Below are positions 43,763 to 53,006 of a stretch of DNA of 64,000 bases, piece after piece. The stretch comes from Halosegnis longus (GTDB taxonomy: Archaea; Halobacteriota; Halobacteria; Halobacteriales; Haloarculaceae). The notes beneath the pieces were generated by a model. The model saw nothing but the letters and a program-made list of their open reading frames with translations, did not search any database and was not told the origin of the DNA. A program made the translations under genes and the position numbers. Location: contig NZ_QKNW01000001.1 in the NCBI RefSeq assembly GCF_009663395.1, forward strand, positions 1 to 64,000, written 5' to 3'. The first letter of the stretch is position 1; each line of letters starts with the position of its first letter.

Positions 43763-45847
43763 ATGACGGGCGAGGCTGGAATCTCTATTCGGGCAAACTC
43801 ACAAAGACTCCAGATAGCCGACCCCGTCACTGGCGAGCAATACACAATTCAGACGGATCAAATCCTACGTCCGTCGCAAACTGATGGCTCACTCGGTGTA
43901 CCAATCTCAGAGACAGTCCGTATTTACGCAAGTTCGATGGTGATTGATACCCCTGCAATGACTTATATCCGGAATTCAAACGGCGAAATTACTGACGAAC
44001 TTACATACGATGATACTGTCTCATACCAAGCAGGATCGTGGCTAGTCGACCTCCACACTCCTGTTAAGACATACATCCGTGTAGAAGGTCCATTCTCAGT
44101 GACTGTCACCACTGATACTGTCGAAATTGAGACCAAGCACCTTTCAGATGTCACAATCGGTGTCCGAACCTATCGCCGTCATCCTACAACAACAATCACC
44201 ACGACTGAGAATCCATCTGACATTGCATCTACAATCTCGCACCTCTCAGCGGGGTTGGAGACGCGATCACCAGAGCGATCGTTTCCGACCCTCCGGAACC
44301 ATCCTCCGGCGGTTGAGGTTGGCGAACAGCTCTCGATCCCGTCGGCCATCGAGGGTTCAACTTCACCAGTCACTATCTCCCACCCATACACATACTCAAA
44401 CCTCTATGCTGTCGCCCCACTTGCGTACTATCTCGATGCAACACTAACTGAGGGCGACCCCGCAATCCATGTTGACGGTCACGGCACTTGGGAACTTCCC
44501 CCCGACACATTCTCTGACCGATGCGCACAGTTGCTGAAGCAGTGTGTCTTGCTTGATTGTTTGACACGGACAGAAGGCCTCTATCCGACAATCCTTGAAG
44601 AACGGGTGCAGGTAGACTCTACTCTCGATATCGACTGGAAGACCATCTATTCTACCTCATTTGCGAACCGTACGGCGACGTACCTTGATATCGAGTATAC
44701 AGAAATCGAGGACGTAGTACCGACGTGGCATGCGCGCGGATATGTACCACCTCAAGGCCAGTCTGTAGAGTACCTGCCGCATTTTTTGGATCAACTTACA
44801 CCGATTGAAGCAATCGAACCAGAGCAGGTGCGTGGTGACGATGCCCGAAGACTTGCCTTACAACGGTTTCGCGAGAGTAACGATGTCCTGATGCGATCGG
44901 GGTCTGGGCAGTCGACATTTGACCAACAAATTCCTTTCGTCGATATTCCGACGCCGCCAGAGCGTGAGGCCCTGTGGGTTGGTGAGAGTATTCCGTTCGG
45001 TGCAAATCATCTACTCGCTGCCGGCATCCAGCGGTATCACGAGGCTGACCAGCCTGATGATTCTGAGATCACTGTTACCCTCGTGTGTAACGACAGCGAG
45101 ATGACCGAGGAGATTGAAAGCGCCGAAGATATCTACGGCGCTCGCGAGAACGTTCGTCTCCGGGTCGATGCGTATCGAAATTTGACGACCGAACAGCTTG
45201 CAAAGCGGCTCACAGAGCCTTCTGATTTATTCCACTTCGTTGGCCACGCGTCGACTTCGGGTCTGCACTGTCCAGACGGTGTGCTCTCGCCTGCAACAGT
45301 GGATTCTGTTGGAACGCGCGCATTCTTTCTTAATGCGTGTTCGTCGTATCTGCCAGGGCGGGAACTCATTGAAGCCGGTGCAATCGGGGGTGTCGTTACA
45401 TTGAGCGACGTAAACGAGCAGTCTGCACAACAGGTCGGTGTGATGACGGCGAATCTCCTCAGTATCGGATTCTCCCTACGAAATGCGCTGTGGATCGCTC
45501 GCGAGCAGAGTGTCGTCGGTAGCCAGTATATTTGCGTGGGGATGGATAGTCTCTGGCTAACACATCCGGACGGAGGCGGACTATACGCTGTTGACCTCAC
45601 AGAGAGTTCGGTTGGCTGGCGCATTCGAGGGGCAAGCTATCCATCACTTCACGTTGGTATCGGTTCGATGATTGGCTACCCACTCGACGCAGAGGATCGA
45701 ATGTCCCTCGTCGGTGGCAGTTTCCTTCGTCAAGAAATATCCGATGACGTTCTCAAATCCTTTCTTGAAGCCGATGAGAGCCCTGTACGGTACGACGGTG
45801 AGTGGACGTGGAGCGACCAGTTGCTCGAGACGTTGTGGGAGACCTGA
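43763..45847 (+). CDS. CHAT-domain (caspase-like) protease, left copy
   Basis: A 694-residue cytoplasmic protein. Residues 1-380 are beta-rich with no family I recognise (RIYASSMVIDTPAMTYIR and similar strands). Residues ~390-694 are a CHAT cysteine-protease domain: LFHFVGHAS with catalytic His495, and AFFLNACSS with catalytic Cys526, followed by GAIGGVVTLSDVNEQSA and an allele-like tail ending YDGEWTWSDQLLETLW. CHAT proteases act in stress and immune signalling (for example separase-like or Craspase types). Codons and base composition are A/T-richer than the neighbours. A close relative lies in reverse orientation at the right window edge. The FtsZ-like gene follows 42 bases later. Confidence 0.85.
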   Translation: MTGEAGISIRANSQRLQIADPVTGEQYTIQTDQILRPSQTDGSLGVPISETVRIYASSMVIDTPAMTYIRNSNGEITDELTYDDTVSYQAGSWLVDLHTPVKTYIRVEGPFSVTVTTDTVEIETKHLSDVTIGVRTYRRHPTTTITTTENPSDIASTISHLSAGLETRSPERSFPTLRNHPPAVEVGEQLSIPSAIEGSTSPVTISHPYTYSNLYAVAPLAYYLDATLTEGDPAIHVDGHGTWELPPDTFSDRCAQLLKQCVLLDCLTRTEGLYPTILEERVQVDSTLDIDWKTIYSTSFANRTATYLDIEYTEIEDVVPTWHARGYVPPQGQSVEYLPHFLDQLTPIEAIEPEQVRGDDARRLALQRFRESNDVLMRSGSGQSTFDQQIPFVDIPTPPEREALWVGESIPFGANHLLAAGIQRYHEADQPDDSEITVTLVCNDSEMTEEIESAEDIYGARENVRLRVDAYRNLTTEQLAKRLTEPSDLFHFVGHASTSGLHCPDGVLSPATVDSVGTRAFFLNACSSYLPGRELIEAGAIGGVVTLSDVNEQSAQQVGVMTANLLSIGFSLRNALWIAREQSVVGSQYICVGMDSLWLTHPDGGGLYAVDLTESSVGWRIRGASYPSLHVGIGSMIGYPLDAEDRMSLVGGSFLRQEISDDVLKSFLEADESPVRYDGEWTWSDQLLETLWET

Positions 45848-45889
45848 GCATGGACGAAAGTTGAAGTCGGCGTACTCACAGCGACTCGT

Positions 45890-46855
45890 ATGAAAGACAT
45901 CGTCGCGACGGCCCTCGACAGTGCACGACAGCACCCCGATGCGTCTTCCTCTGCCGACGCCGGCGAGTTCGGTTTGCCTCGCTTCTGTTACATCGGCTGT
46001 GGCTCGTGGGGGTGTCAACGCGTTGCGGGCGGACTAGCCGACCGGAGCTACGACAGCCCCCCGCAGCTACCGCTCCAAGAACTTACCAGAAATATCTGCG
46101 TTGGAGACCGAGAAGCGATGCCTCCAGTCCGCGCCGACGAGTGGGTTGGTCACGACGCTGTCCGTAACGGGGAGTGCGATGGCTGTCACGACCAGCTTGC
46201 TGTAGACGCCACCGACGCCGACATCTGTCTGCTCGCGCTATCGCTCACGGACGCAACTGCAGTGGCGACAGCCGTTACCCTCGCGAGGAACGCGGAGGAG
46301 ACGCCGGTCCTCGTCTTTGCGGCAACCGACGGGGAGCACGAGGACGGGACACTACAGCGTCTCGCGGCCGCCGCAAACGCGACGCTCCTGTTTGACGAGA
46401 CTGTCGTTCGTGGTGGTCCCCTCGGCACCGCGGCGACACCCGCTAGCGAACTTGTTGCGCGGCTCGTTCGCGAGTTCGTGACGGACGCCGTCGAGCTGCC
46501 GACCATCTCTAGCGCGATCGGGACCCGGTATCCGCGCGTCGCCTCGCGCTGGGACACCGGCGGGCTGGCGATTCCCTCACTCGCACGACTGAGCTCCGAG
46601 ACCACGACCGCGTCGACGCTCCGCGAGTCGCTGCTACCGCTCGCCCGCACGTCCGTGGAGACGGAGGCCTGGGTCGGGTACGTCGTCGGTGGAGAACAGT
46701 TCACGCTAGACGAATTCAATCGGCTTCGAACTGCCCTCCGGGCGACTGTTGGGGAGCGTGCGGCCGAAGAGGGGGTGCTTGCCGGACGCATCCATCCCGA
46801 CTTGGACGACGCGCGCTACCTCACGCTTCTACGGATGGTCGGCGACCGCAGCTAG
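45890..46855 (+). CDS. Tubulin/FtsZ-like protein lacking the GTP-binding loop
   Basis: A 321-residue protein 42 bases after the CHAT gene and co-directional. The start of a Rossmann-like domain reads FCYIGCGSWGCQRVAGGL, as in FtsZ/CetZ strand 1 and the following glycine loop. DADICLLALSLTDATAVATAV sits where the GGGTGTG signature should be, but no such glycines are present. NATLLFDETVVRGGPLG and ASELVARLVREFVTDAVELPT then resemble the CetZ helices after strand S6. A four-cysteine patch (GECDGCHD) could bind metal. I infer a tubulin-fold protein that does not bind GTP in the usual way; confidence is low. Ending RYLTLLRMVGDRS. Confidence 0.45.
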   Translation: MKDIVATALDSARQHPDASSSADAGEFGLPRFCYIGCGSWGCQRVAGGLADRSYDSPPQLPLQELTRNICVGDREAMPPVRADEWVGHDAVRNGECDGCHDQLAVDATDADICLLALSLTDATAVATAVTLARNAEETPVLVFAATDGEHEDGTLQRLAAAANATLLFDETVVRGGPLGTAATPASELVARLVREFVTDAVELPTISSAIGTRYPRVASRWDTGGLAIPSLARLSSETTTASTLRESLLPLARTSVETEAWVGYVVGGEQFTLDEFNRLRTALRATVGERAAEEGVLAGRIHPDLDDARYLTLLRMVGDRS

Positions 46856-46963
46856 TTCGCCGGGGCAAGCGACACCTGTGGCTGCTCGCGCGTGGAGCCT
46901 ACACACGGTCCGACCGAGACTGTTCCGGGTCACGAGGATAACTACAGCAGGTGTGTCGTTGCC

Positions 46964-47260
46964 CTACCACCGCACCGACCGGACGAACGTCGCCGCCCGC
47001 GACGGTGAGGGACACTCGATCTGTCCGGCGGTGTCCGCGACGACCCAGTTGTGTTGTTCCCGGCGGAGCGTCATCGAGCCGGTGGGACCGATTGCCACGA
47101 AGCGCCGCTCGGCGTCGCGGTCCCGATACACGGTCCACGACTCGGCCGCATCGACCTGCTGTAACGCCGTGACCAACACCGCCGGCGTGTCGCCGACGCG
47201 TGTTTCCGCGAGCGGCTCCATCGAACTGCGGCGTGCACAGCGCTCGTGATACCGTTGCAT
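46964..47260 (-). CDS. Small conserved-looking hypothetical protein
   Basis: About 98 residues from ATG 47260 (MQRYHERCARRSSMEPLAE); a start at 47221 is possible. The core, PAVLVTALQQVDAAESWTVY and RFVAIGPTGSMTLRREQHNWVV, suggests a small alpha/beta domain. No motif I recognise. Directly downstream of thi4 on the same strand, but 124 bases away. Confidence 0.5.
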   Translation of the reverse strand: MQRYHERCARRSSMEPLAETRVGDTPAVLVTALQQVDAAESWTVYRDRDAERRFVAIGPTGSMTLRREQHNWVVADTAGQIECPSPSRAATFVRSVRW

Positions 47261-47384
47261 CCGGAAGCTCCGACCAGTGTCGTCCCCACCACGAGGTGCC
47301 ACATGTTCACAACGGATTCCGAGTACAAAAGCGGTACTCGGGAACCGACGCTCGGGTGGGCGTTCGCTCGGCCGTCCGGGCCGT

Positions 47385-48311
47385 TCAGTCGTCAGCAGGT
47401 GTCGGACTCGACAGTTCGACCGCGCCGGCGTCGACACCCAACTCGTCCATGGCGGCCTGGGCGACGCGCTTGCCGGACACCAACATCGCGCCGAAGGTCG
47501 GTCCCATCCGTGGGAGTCCGTGGACCGTTGCGGCTGCCATTCCGGATGCCAACAGGCCGTCGTGGACCTTCCCGGTGTGCTCGACGACGGCGTCTTCGCT
47601 CTCGGCGACCCACATCGAATCGTGGCCGGGGGAGTCGTGGCCGGGTGCGCCGTAGCTCTCGTCGTCGGTCTGGTCCATCCCGGTCGAGTGCTCGGTGGCG
47701 TGTGCGATTCCGTCGGCCGTAATCACGTCTCGCTCGTGGAGCTTCGAGACGACGACCGCGTCGTGGCCGGTCGCGTCGATGACCAGGTCCGACTCGACGG
47801 CGATGGGGTCGACGCACGTGATCTCGCGCGGGAGCGCGTGGACCGGCGTCCAGTTCATCACGATGCCGCCGACACGGTGGTCGTCTCGAATCACCACGTC
47901 GGTGAACTCGGTCATGTTCTGGACGCGCGCACCGGCATCACACGCGGCCTTGATGAGCCCCGAACACGCTTCCGGCCCGCTCGCGACGTACAGCCCGTCG
48001 GCCTCGTCGGTCGCCTCGTACTCGACGCCGAGGTCGCCGAGAATCGTCTGTGCCGGCGACCGGACCGTCACCTTGTTCATCAGGAAGCCGCCGAGCCAGA
48101 ACCCGCCGCCGAGGTAGTTGTTCTTCTCGACGACGGTCACGTCGACGTCGCGGTCGGCAAGCTCTTTCGCGGCCATCAGCCCCGATGGACCGCCACCGAC
48201 GATGATGACCTCGGCTTCGGTGCTGTCCATGAACTCGTCGTGCCAGTCGTCTGCGATTGCACGGGTCACTTCCGCTTCGTCGACAGGCGCGAACCCATCA
48301 AAGTCGAACAT
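47385..48311 (-). CDS. thi4: Thi4 thiazole synthase
   Basis: A 308-residue FAD-like-fold enzyme making the thiazole precursor of thiamine from NAD and glycine. [14 protein letters not shown] is the nucleotide-binding loop, and [15 protein letters not shown] and [27 protein letters not shown] are family signatures. Cys166 in REITCVDP matches the position (Cys165) reported as essential in Haloferax volcanii Thi4, where the cysteine may act as the sulfur donor. A TTTATTATTA box ends 23 bases before the ATG, so the transcript is probably leaderless. No riboswitch is visible. Confidence 0.93.
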   Translation of the reverse strand: MFDFDGFAPVDEAEVTRAIADDWHDEFMDSTEAEVIIVGGGPSGLMAAKELADRDVDVTVVEKNNYLGGGFWLGGFLMNKVTVRSPAQTILGDLGVEYEATDEADGLYVASGPEACSGLIKAACDAGARVQNMTEFTDVVIRDDHRVGGIVMNWTPVHALPREITCVDPIAVESDLVIDATGHDAVVVSKLHERDVITADGIAHATEHSTGMDQTDDESYGAPGHDSPGHDSMWVAESEDAVVEHTGKVHDGLLASGMAAATVHGLPRMGPTFGAMLVSGKRVAQAAMDELGVDAGAVELSSPTPADD

Positions 48312-48333
48312 ACAACTAGGTAGTATTGCTAAG

Positions 48334-48343
48334 TAATAATAAA
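48334..48343 (-). promoter_or_regulatory. TATA-like element of thi4
   Basis: TTTATTATTA on the minus strand, ending 23 bases before the thi4 ATG at 48311, a leaderless spacing. Confidence 0.5.
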
Positions 48344-48467
48344 GCCCAGGGAGTGGTCGCGTCCCAGTTAAGAACAGCTGCACCGTTGAGGAAGCGAGAC
48401 CTCAGGCAGATACGTCCCCACAACAGCCAAGATAGCCCCCGTGGTGTAGGTTTATAATGTGTGTGAG

Positions 48468-49106
48468 ATGGTGAGCGACACCCCAGAACATCGGTTCTTT
48501 GCGGCGATATACGACCCTGCAACGGCGGTGGCTGAACGGACCGTCCTGCGTCCCCACCGAGAGTATCTCGTCGAAGAGCTCGGCGAGTCTGTGCTCGATC
48601 TCGGTGCCGGAACCGGCGGGATGTTTCCCTATCTCCCGACCGGAGGAGAGCGGAGGCTCCACGCTGTCGAACCGGATCCGCATATGTGCCGGCAGGCCCT
48701 CGCGAAAGCAGCAGAGCTGAACCTCGATATCGACATCAGTGACGCGAGTGCCGAGTCGCTTCCGTACGCTGACGACCGGTTCGACACCGTGATCGCCTCG
48801 ATGGTCTTCTGTACGATTCCGGACATTGAGACTGCACTAACGGAAGTGTCGCGCGTACTGAAGCCCGGCGGGGAGTTCAGGTTCTTCGAGCACGTCCACG
48901 CCGACGGCTGGCGGGGCCGGGTGCAGACTCTCGCCACGCCAATATGGCGACGCCTCGCCGGCGGGTGTCATCTGAACCGGCGAACTGTTTCGCACCTGAC
49001 CGCATCACGGTCGTTCGATGTCGTCGAAATCGACCGGCTGGACTTCGGAGTGACACCTGTTTGGCCGTTCGTTCGCGGGCGGCTCAGAAAGCGTCGCGGA
49101 CCGTAG
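48468..49106 (+). CDS. Class I SAM-dependent methyltransferase
   Basis: About 212 residues. SAM motif I is SVLDLGAGTGGMFPYLP, then HAVEPDPHM (motif II acid) and the IV-V region DRFDTVIASMVFCTIPD followed by LKPGGEFRFFEHVHADGW. This resembles UbiE/Coq5-type small-molecule methyltransferases. The substrate is not readable. ATG 48468 is one candidate start; GTG 48471 is directly in frame. A TATA-like TTTATAATG is unusually close (ending 11 bases before the ATG), so the start may be shifted downstream. Divergent from thi4. Confidence 0.85.
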   Translation: MVSDTPEHRFFAAIYDPATAVAERTVLRPHREYLVEELGESVLDLGAGTGGMFPYLPTGGERRLHAVEPDPHMCRQALAKAAELNLDIDISDASAESLPYADDRFDTVIASMVFCTIPDIETALTEVSRVLKPGGEFRFFEHVHADGWRGRVQTLATPIWRRLAGGCHLNRRTVSHLTASRSFDVVEIDRLDFGVTPVWPFVRGRLRKRRGP

Positions 49107-49188
49107 TCGAGTCTCAATCGTGTGTTGTGCTGTTGGACGGAAGCCACGGCGAGAACGCAGTCGACAGAATAAGGAGAACGCGTGTCCG

Positions 49189-50448
49189 TTAGCTTCGCCA
49201 CCACTGCTGAACGCGGCGTGGAATCGCTTTCGCGAGCACGCCGCCGTATCGCATCCGTAGCGTCCCGAGCACGCCGTTGGGGACGTACAACACGAAGAGG
49301 ACGAACAGGACACCGACGAACAAGGCGGCGTGCCCGTTCAGGAACGTGTCGATTGCCTCGGAGACGGTCACACCGTTGAACAGTTCGGTCGATAGTGTTC
49401 CTTCGCCAAGATTGGCACGGAGGTAGGGGAGGAGGCCGCCGCCACCGCCTTCCTTCGAGAGGAACTCACGCGCGCCTTGGTCGAACAGCCGTCCGTAGAG
49501 TGGCCCCGCAAGCGTGCCGAAGCCGCCGAGAATTGACGCGAGGAGCGCATCACCTGCGACGAGGAAGTAGAATCCGTTCTCGGGCGTGACGGACCGACGG
49601 AAGCCCGCGAAGAGTGCACCAGCAACGCCGGCGAAGAAGCCAGACATCACGAACGCGGACAGCTTGTACACGTAGGTGTTGTAGCCGATTGCGCGTGCCC
49701 GTTCCTCGTTTTCCCGAATCGCAATCAGTACACGACCGAACGGCGAGTGAACCAGTCGCTGGAGCAGCAGATAACAGACGAGAACGACCGCGCCGATAGC
49801 ATAAAACGACACCTCAGTTGCCGACAGCGAGATGAAGCCAAACAAGCCCTCGATGGAGTCGCCCGTGAGCTGACCGATTGCCACGCTGAGCGATTCGACG
49901 CCGGGGATACCGATTCTGAACCCCTCGGTCGTCCCGGTCACAGCGACACCGTTCCGTGGCGCTGAGCCGACGAAGTCCCAGTCGCGGATGAACACGTACA
50001 GCACCTGTGAGAAGCCGAGCGTAATCATCGCGAAGTAGACGCCCGAAAGGCGGAACGATACGCTCCCGATGAGGAGTGCAACAACGGCTGCTGCAACGCC
50101 GGCAATCACTAACAGGAGCATGAACGGTGTCTCCGGGCCGAGAAGCGGAAGCTTCCCGTTCGCCGCGAGCACGACGAGATAGGCACCTGTTCCGTAAAAT
50201 GCCGCGTGGCCGAAGGAGAGATACCCCGTGTATCCGCTGATGAAGTCGAACGACATCGCAAAGAGCGCGAAAAACAACACGACCACGAGCGTCTCGATTC
50301 GCGGGAGGAGTGCGGTGAACTCTGCGGACAGCGGTGAATTGACCGCCAGCGTGTAGATACCCGGATAGACGGCGAATACGAACACGACTGCCAGGTGGAC
50401 CAGGTGGTCGCGCGCGTAGCGTAGCGGCCACGCGATGTCCGATTCCAC
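49189..50448 (-). CDS. livM: Branched-chain-type ABC importer, permease LivM
   Basis: A 419-residue inner-membrane permease with about ten helices, e.g. VVFVFAVYPGIYTLAV and ETLVVVLFFALFAMSFDFISGYTGYLSFGHAAFYG, the conserved LivM block. The coupling helix RENEERARAIGYNTYVYKLSAFVMSG and GGFGTLAGPLYG are also typical. The start is taken at GTG 50448, so a ~20-residue acidic lead-in frame upstream is uncertain. It ends the operon sbp-livG-livF-livH-livM. Confidence 0.9.
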   Translation of the reverse strand: MESDIAWPLRYARDHLVHLAVVFVFAVYPGIYTLAVNSPLSAEFTALLPRIETLVVVLFFALFAMSFDFISGYTGYLSFGHAAFYGTGAYLVVLAANGKLPLLGPETPFMLLLVIAGVAAAVVALLIGSVSFRLSGVYFAMITLGFSQVLYVFIRDWDFVGSAPRNGVAVTGTTEGFRIGIPGVESLSVAIGQLTGDSIEGLFGFISLSATEVSFYAIGAVVLVCYLLLQRLVHSPFGRVLIAIRENEERARAIGYNTYVYKLSAFVMSGFFAGVAGALFAGFRRSVTPENGFYFLVAGDALLASILGGFGTLAGPLYGRLFDQGAREFLSKEGGGGGLLPYLRANLGEGTLSTELFNGVTVSEAIDTFLNGHAALFVGVLFVLFVLYVPNGVLGTLRMRYGGVLAKAIPRRVQQWWRS

Positions 50449-50509
50449 CCGGTCGCCGTGTGGTTCGGACTGTCCGTCGGCAGCATCCGACGAGACAGCG
50501 TCGGAGGAG

Positions 50510-51508
50510 CTAATGGCCCCCCACCTCCGAGACGCCGTAGAGACCCTGCGGTTTCACGATGAGCATGACCACGAGCACGAGGAACACCATCATCTCGGGG
50601 AGTCCTGTGAAGTTGATGTGGTTCTGGAACCACCACGTCATGGTAGAGTCGACGAAACCGACCAACAGCGCAGCCACGACGGTCCCACGGAACGTCCCCA
50701 GCCCGCCCACGATAACGACAACGAAGGCGGGGAGGAGCGTCTCTGCGGCGAGGGGGACCGACGCGCCCCACGCGGGATCCCAGGCGAGTAACACACCGGC
50801 CGCGCCGGCGATACCGGTTCCCAGTGCAAACACGACGGTGAAGACCCGCCGAACGTCCACACCAAGTGCCGAGAGCATCTCGCTGTCCTCACTCCCGGCC
50901 CGGATGAACAGGCCGTACCGTGTCTGAGTCAAGAAGAGGTGCACGCCGGCGACAGTCAAGACGCCGAACAGAATCTGGAACAGTTCGAGACCGCCGATTG
51001 ACGCACCGAAGATATCGACCGACTCGCGCAACACCGTCGGTTTCGTCCCGAGGACCGCCTGCCAGACGGTCGACGGCTGCAGCCCGTAAAACAGGATGAC
51101 GATACGGGCGAGTTCGTCTAAGACGAGCGCGACGCCGAACGTCAGGAGAATCTGATACAGCGGTGGCCGGTCGTAGATGCGCCGGACCAGCTGTGTCTCG
51201 ATTCCGGCCCCGAGCGCGGCGAGCACGCCGAACGCGACGACAATCGCGACGGCAAAGCCCAACAGCCCGGTCACGGTGGTACCGCCAGCAGCCAACGTCA
51301 CCAAGACGAGTCCACCGAGGTACGCACCAATCATCGTAATCGAGCCGTGAGCGAAGTTCAACACCCCCATGAGACCGAAGACGAGCGTCAGCCCGGAGGC
51401 AATCATCACGTACAGTCCAGCCTCGGCGAGGCCACGCACGAGCACGTCGACTACGTTCCCCGGCGAGAGGAACTCGACGAGCGCATCGATAAACAGCAGT
51501 GACATCAT
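50510..51508 (-). CDS. livH: Branched-chain-type ABC importer, permease LivH
   Basis: A 332-residue permease with about eight helices. The block YVMIASGLTLVFGLMGVLNFAHGSITMIGAYLG is the LivH signature; YGLFIRAGSEDSEMLSALG is the coupling loop, and GLGTFRGTVVAALLVGFVDSTMTWWF is typical. Its ATG overlaps the livF stop by four bases, so translation is probably coupled. Confidence 0.92.
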   Translation of the reverse strand: MMSLLFIDALVEFLSPGNVVDVLVRGLAEAGLYVMIASGLTLVFGLMGVLNFAHGSITMIGAYLGGLVLVTLAAGGTTVTGLLGFAVAIVVAFGVLAALGAGIETQLVRRIYDRPPLYQILLTFGVALVLDELARIVILFYGLQPSTVWQAVLGTKPTVLRESVDIFGASIGGLELFQILFGVLTVAGVHLFLTQTRYGLFIRAGSEDSEMLSALGVDVRRVFTVVFALGTGIAGAAGVLLAWDPAWGASVPLAAETLLPAFVVVIVGGLGTFRGTVVAALLVGFVDSTMTWWFQNHINFTGLPEMMVFLVLVVMLIVKPQGLYGVSEVGGH

Positions 51509-52218
51509 GCCGAGAGATACCTCCGGAGCCGATCCGAGTCAGTGTCTACGTCTGCCGTTGCGCCGCTGTCGACGACCGTCCCGTGGTCGAGAATATAGAA
51601 CCGGTCAGCGACATCGAGGGCCAACGGAAGGTTCTGCTCGACGAGAAGTATCGTCGTTTCCGCCGCCGTTTCTGCAAGGGTATTCGCGACGGTTTCGACA
51701 ATCTTCGGAGCAAGCCCCTCGCTGGGCTCGTCAATCAACAGGAGGTCGTTCTCACCGACGAGGCCGCGAGCGATTGCGACCATCTGCTGTTGGCCGCCCG
51801 ACAACGCCCCGGCGCGCGCGTTCTGTCGCTCGTCGAGGGCGGGGAACGTCTCGAACACGAGGTCGAGTTTTTCTTCAACCGCGGCCGCGTCCGGCACTGC
51901 AGCCCGAATGTTCTCGGTGACGGTAAGCTGTGAGAACATCCGTCGGTCCTCCGGAATCCACCCGATACCGCGCTCGGCTACCTCGTTGGTGTCGAGCCCG
52001 ACGAGGTCCTCGCCGCGGTAGCGAACAGCTCCGTCGCGCGGCTGCGTGAGTTGGAGCACAGACCGAATCGTCGTCGTTTTGCCGACGCCGTTGCGCCCCA
52101 TCAGAGCCACGACCTCACCTTCGTGTACCTCGAGGTCGACACCCTCGAGAATGTGGCTGTCGCCGTAGTAGCTGTGGACGTTCTCCAGCTCTAACAGCGG
52201 TGGCTCCCCTTCACTCAT
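51505..52218 (-). CDS. livF: Branched-chain-type ABC importer, ATPase LivF
   Basis: A 237-residue ATPase powering import. Walker A GRNGVGKTTT, ABC signature LSGGQQQMVAIARGL and Walker B LLLIDEPSEGLAPKI are intact. Start and stop overlap both neighbours by four bases, marking an operon with livG and livH. Confidence 0.94.
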   Translation of the reverse strand: MSEGEPPLLELENVHSYYGDSHILEGVDLEVHEGEVVALMGRNGVGKTTTIRSVLQLTQPRDGAVRYRGEDLVGLDTNEVAERGIGWIPEDRRMFSQLTVTENIRAAVPDAAAVEEKLDLVFETFPALDERQNARAGALSGGQQQMVAIARGLVGENDLLLIDEPSEGLAPKIVETVANTLAETAAETTILLVEQNLPLALDVADRFYILDHGTVVDSGATADVDTDSDRLRRYLSA

Positions 52219-53006
52219 GCTGGCTCACCATCGGTCGCCAAGTCGCTCTCCGTCGGGTCGTAGCCGCCGAGATACGCCTCCTGAACGGCCGGGTCGCCGC
52301 GGACGGCTTCGGGCTCGTCGTCGGCAATCACCGCACCTTGGTTCAACACGACTACGCGGTCGGACACCTCCATCACGATGTCCATGTTGTGTTCGACCAG
52401 CAGCACGGCGTGGTCGGTTGCGACGTCCTCGATGAGGTCGATAATCCGTCCGACACTTTCTGAGGAGACGCCTGCATTCGGCTCATCCAAGAGGAGTACG
52501 TCCGGGTCGCCCGCGAGCGCGATACCGACTTCCAGTTGGCGCTTTGCGCCGTGAGAGAGCGCACTCGCCGGGGTCTCAGCTGCGTCGGCGAGCCCGACGC
52601 GGTCGAGGACTGCGTACGCCTCGTCGAGATACCGGTCGAGCGCGCCCGCGTTACGCCAGATGTTGAGCCGGTCCGGGCCGGCCGCTTGAGCCGCGACGCG
52701 AACGTTCTCCAGGACGGTTGCCCCGGGAAACACGTTCGTCACCTGGTACGACCGGTGGATACCCATCGCCGCAATCTCGTGCGGCTCAGCGCCGACGAGT
52801 GACCGCTGAGCACCGTCGTGGGGCGTGAATTCGATTTCGCCGTCGGTCGGGGAGAGGGCTCCCGTGAGGAGATTGAAGAAGGTCGTCTTCCCGGCTCCGT
52901 TGGGGCCGATTAGCGAGCAGAGCTCATTCTCCGCAAGCTCGAAGTCGACGCTATCGACGGCGGTGAGACCCCCGAACCGCTTCGTGAGTCCGTTGGTCCG
53001 GAGCAT
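52215..53006 (-). CDS. livG: Branched-chain-type ABC importer, ATPase LivG
   Basis: A 263-residue ATPase with Walker A GPNGAGKTTF, the signature ASALSHGAKRQLEVGIAL (LSHG in place of LSGG, common in LivG), Walker B VLLLDEPNAGVSSESV and a C-terminal GGYDPTE-like extension. Directly follows the binding-protein gene with no gap. Confidence 0.94.
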   Translation of the reverse strand: MLRTNGLTKRFGGLTAVDSVDFELAENELCSLIGPNGAGKTTFFNLLTGALSPTDGEIEFTPHDGAQRSLVGAEPHEIAAMGIHRSYQVTNVFPGATVLENVRVAAQAAGPDRLNIWRNAGALDRYLDEAYAVLDRVGLADAAETPASALSHGAKRQLEVGIALAGDPDVLLLDEPNAGVSSESVGRIIDLIEDVATDHAVLLVEHNMDIVMEVSDRVVVLNQGAVIADDEPEAVRGDPAVQEAYLGGYDPTESDLATDGEPA

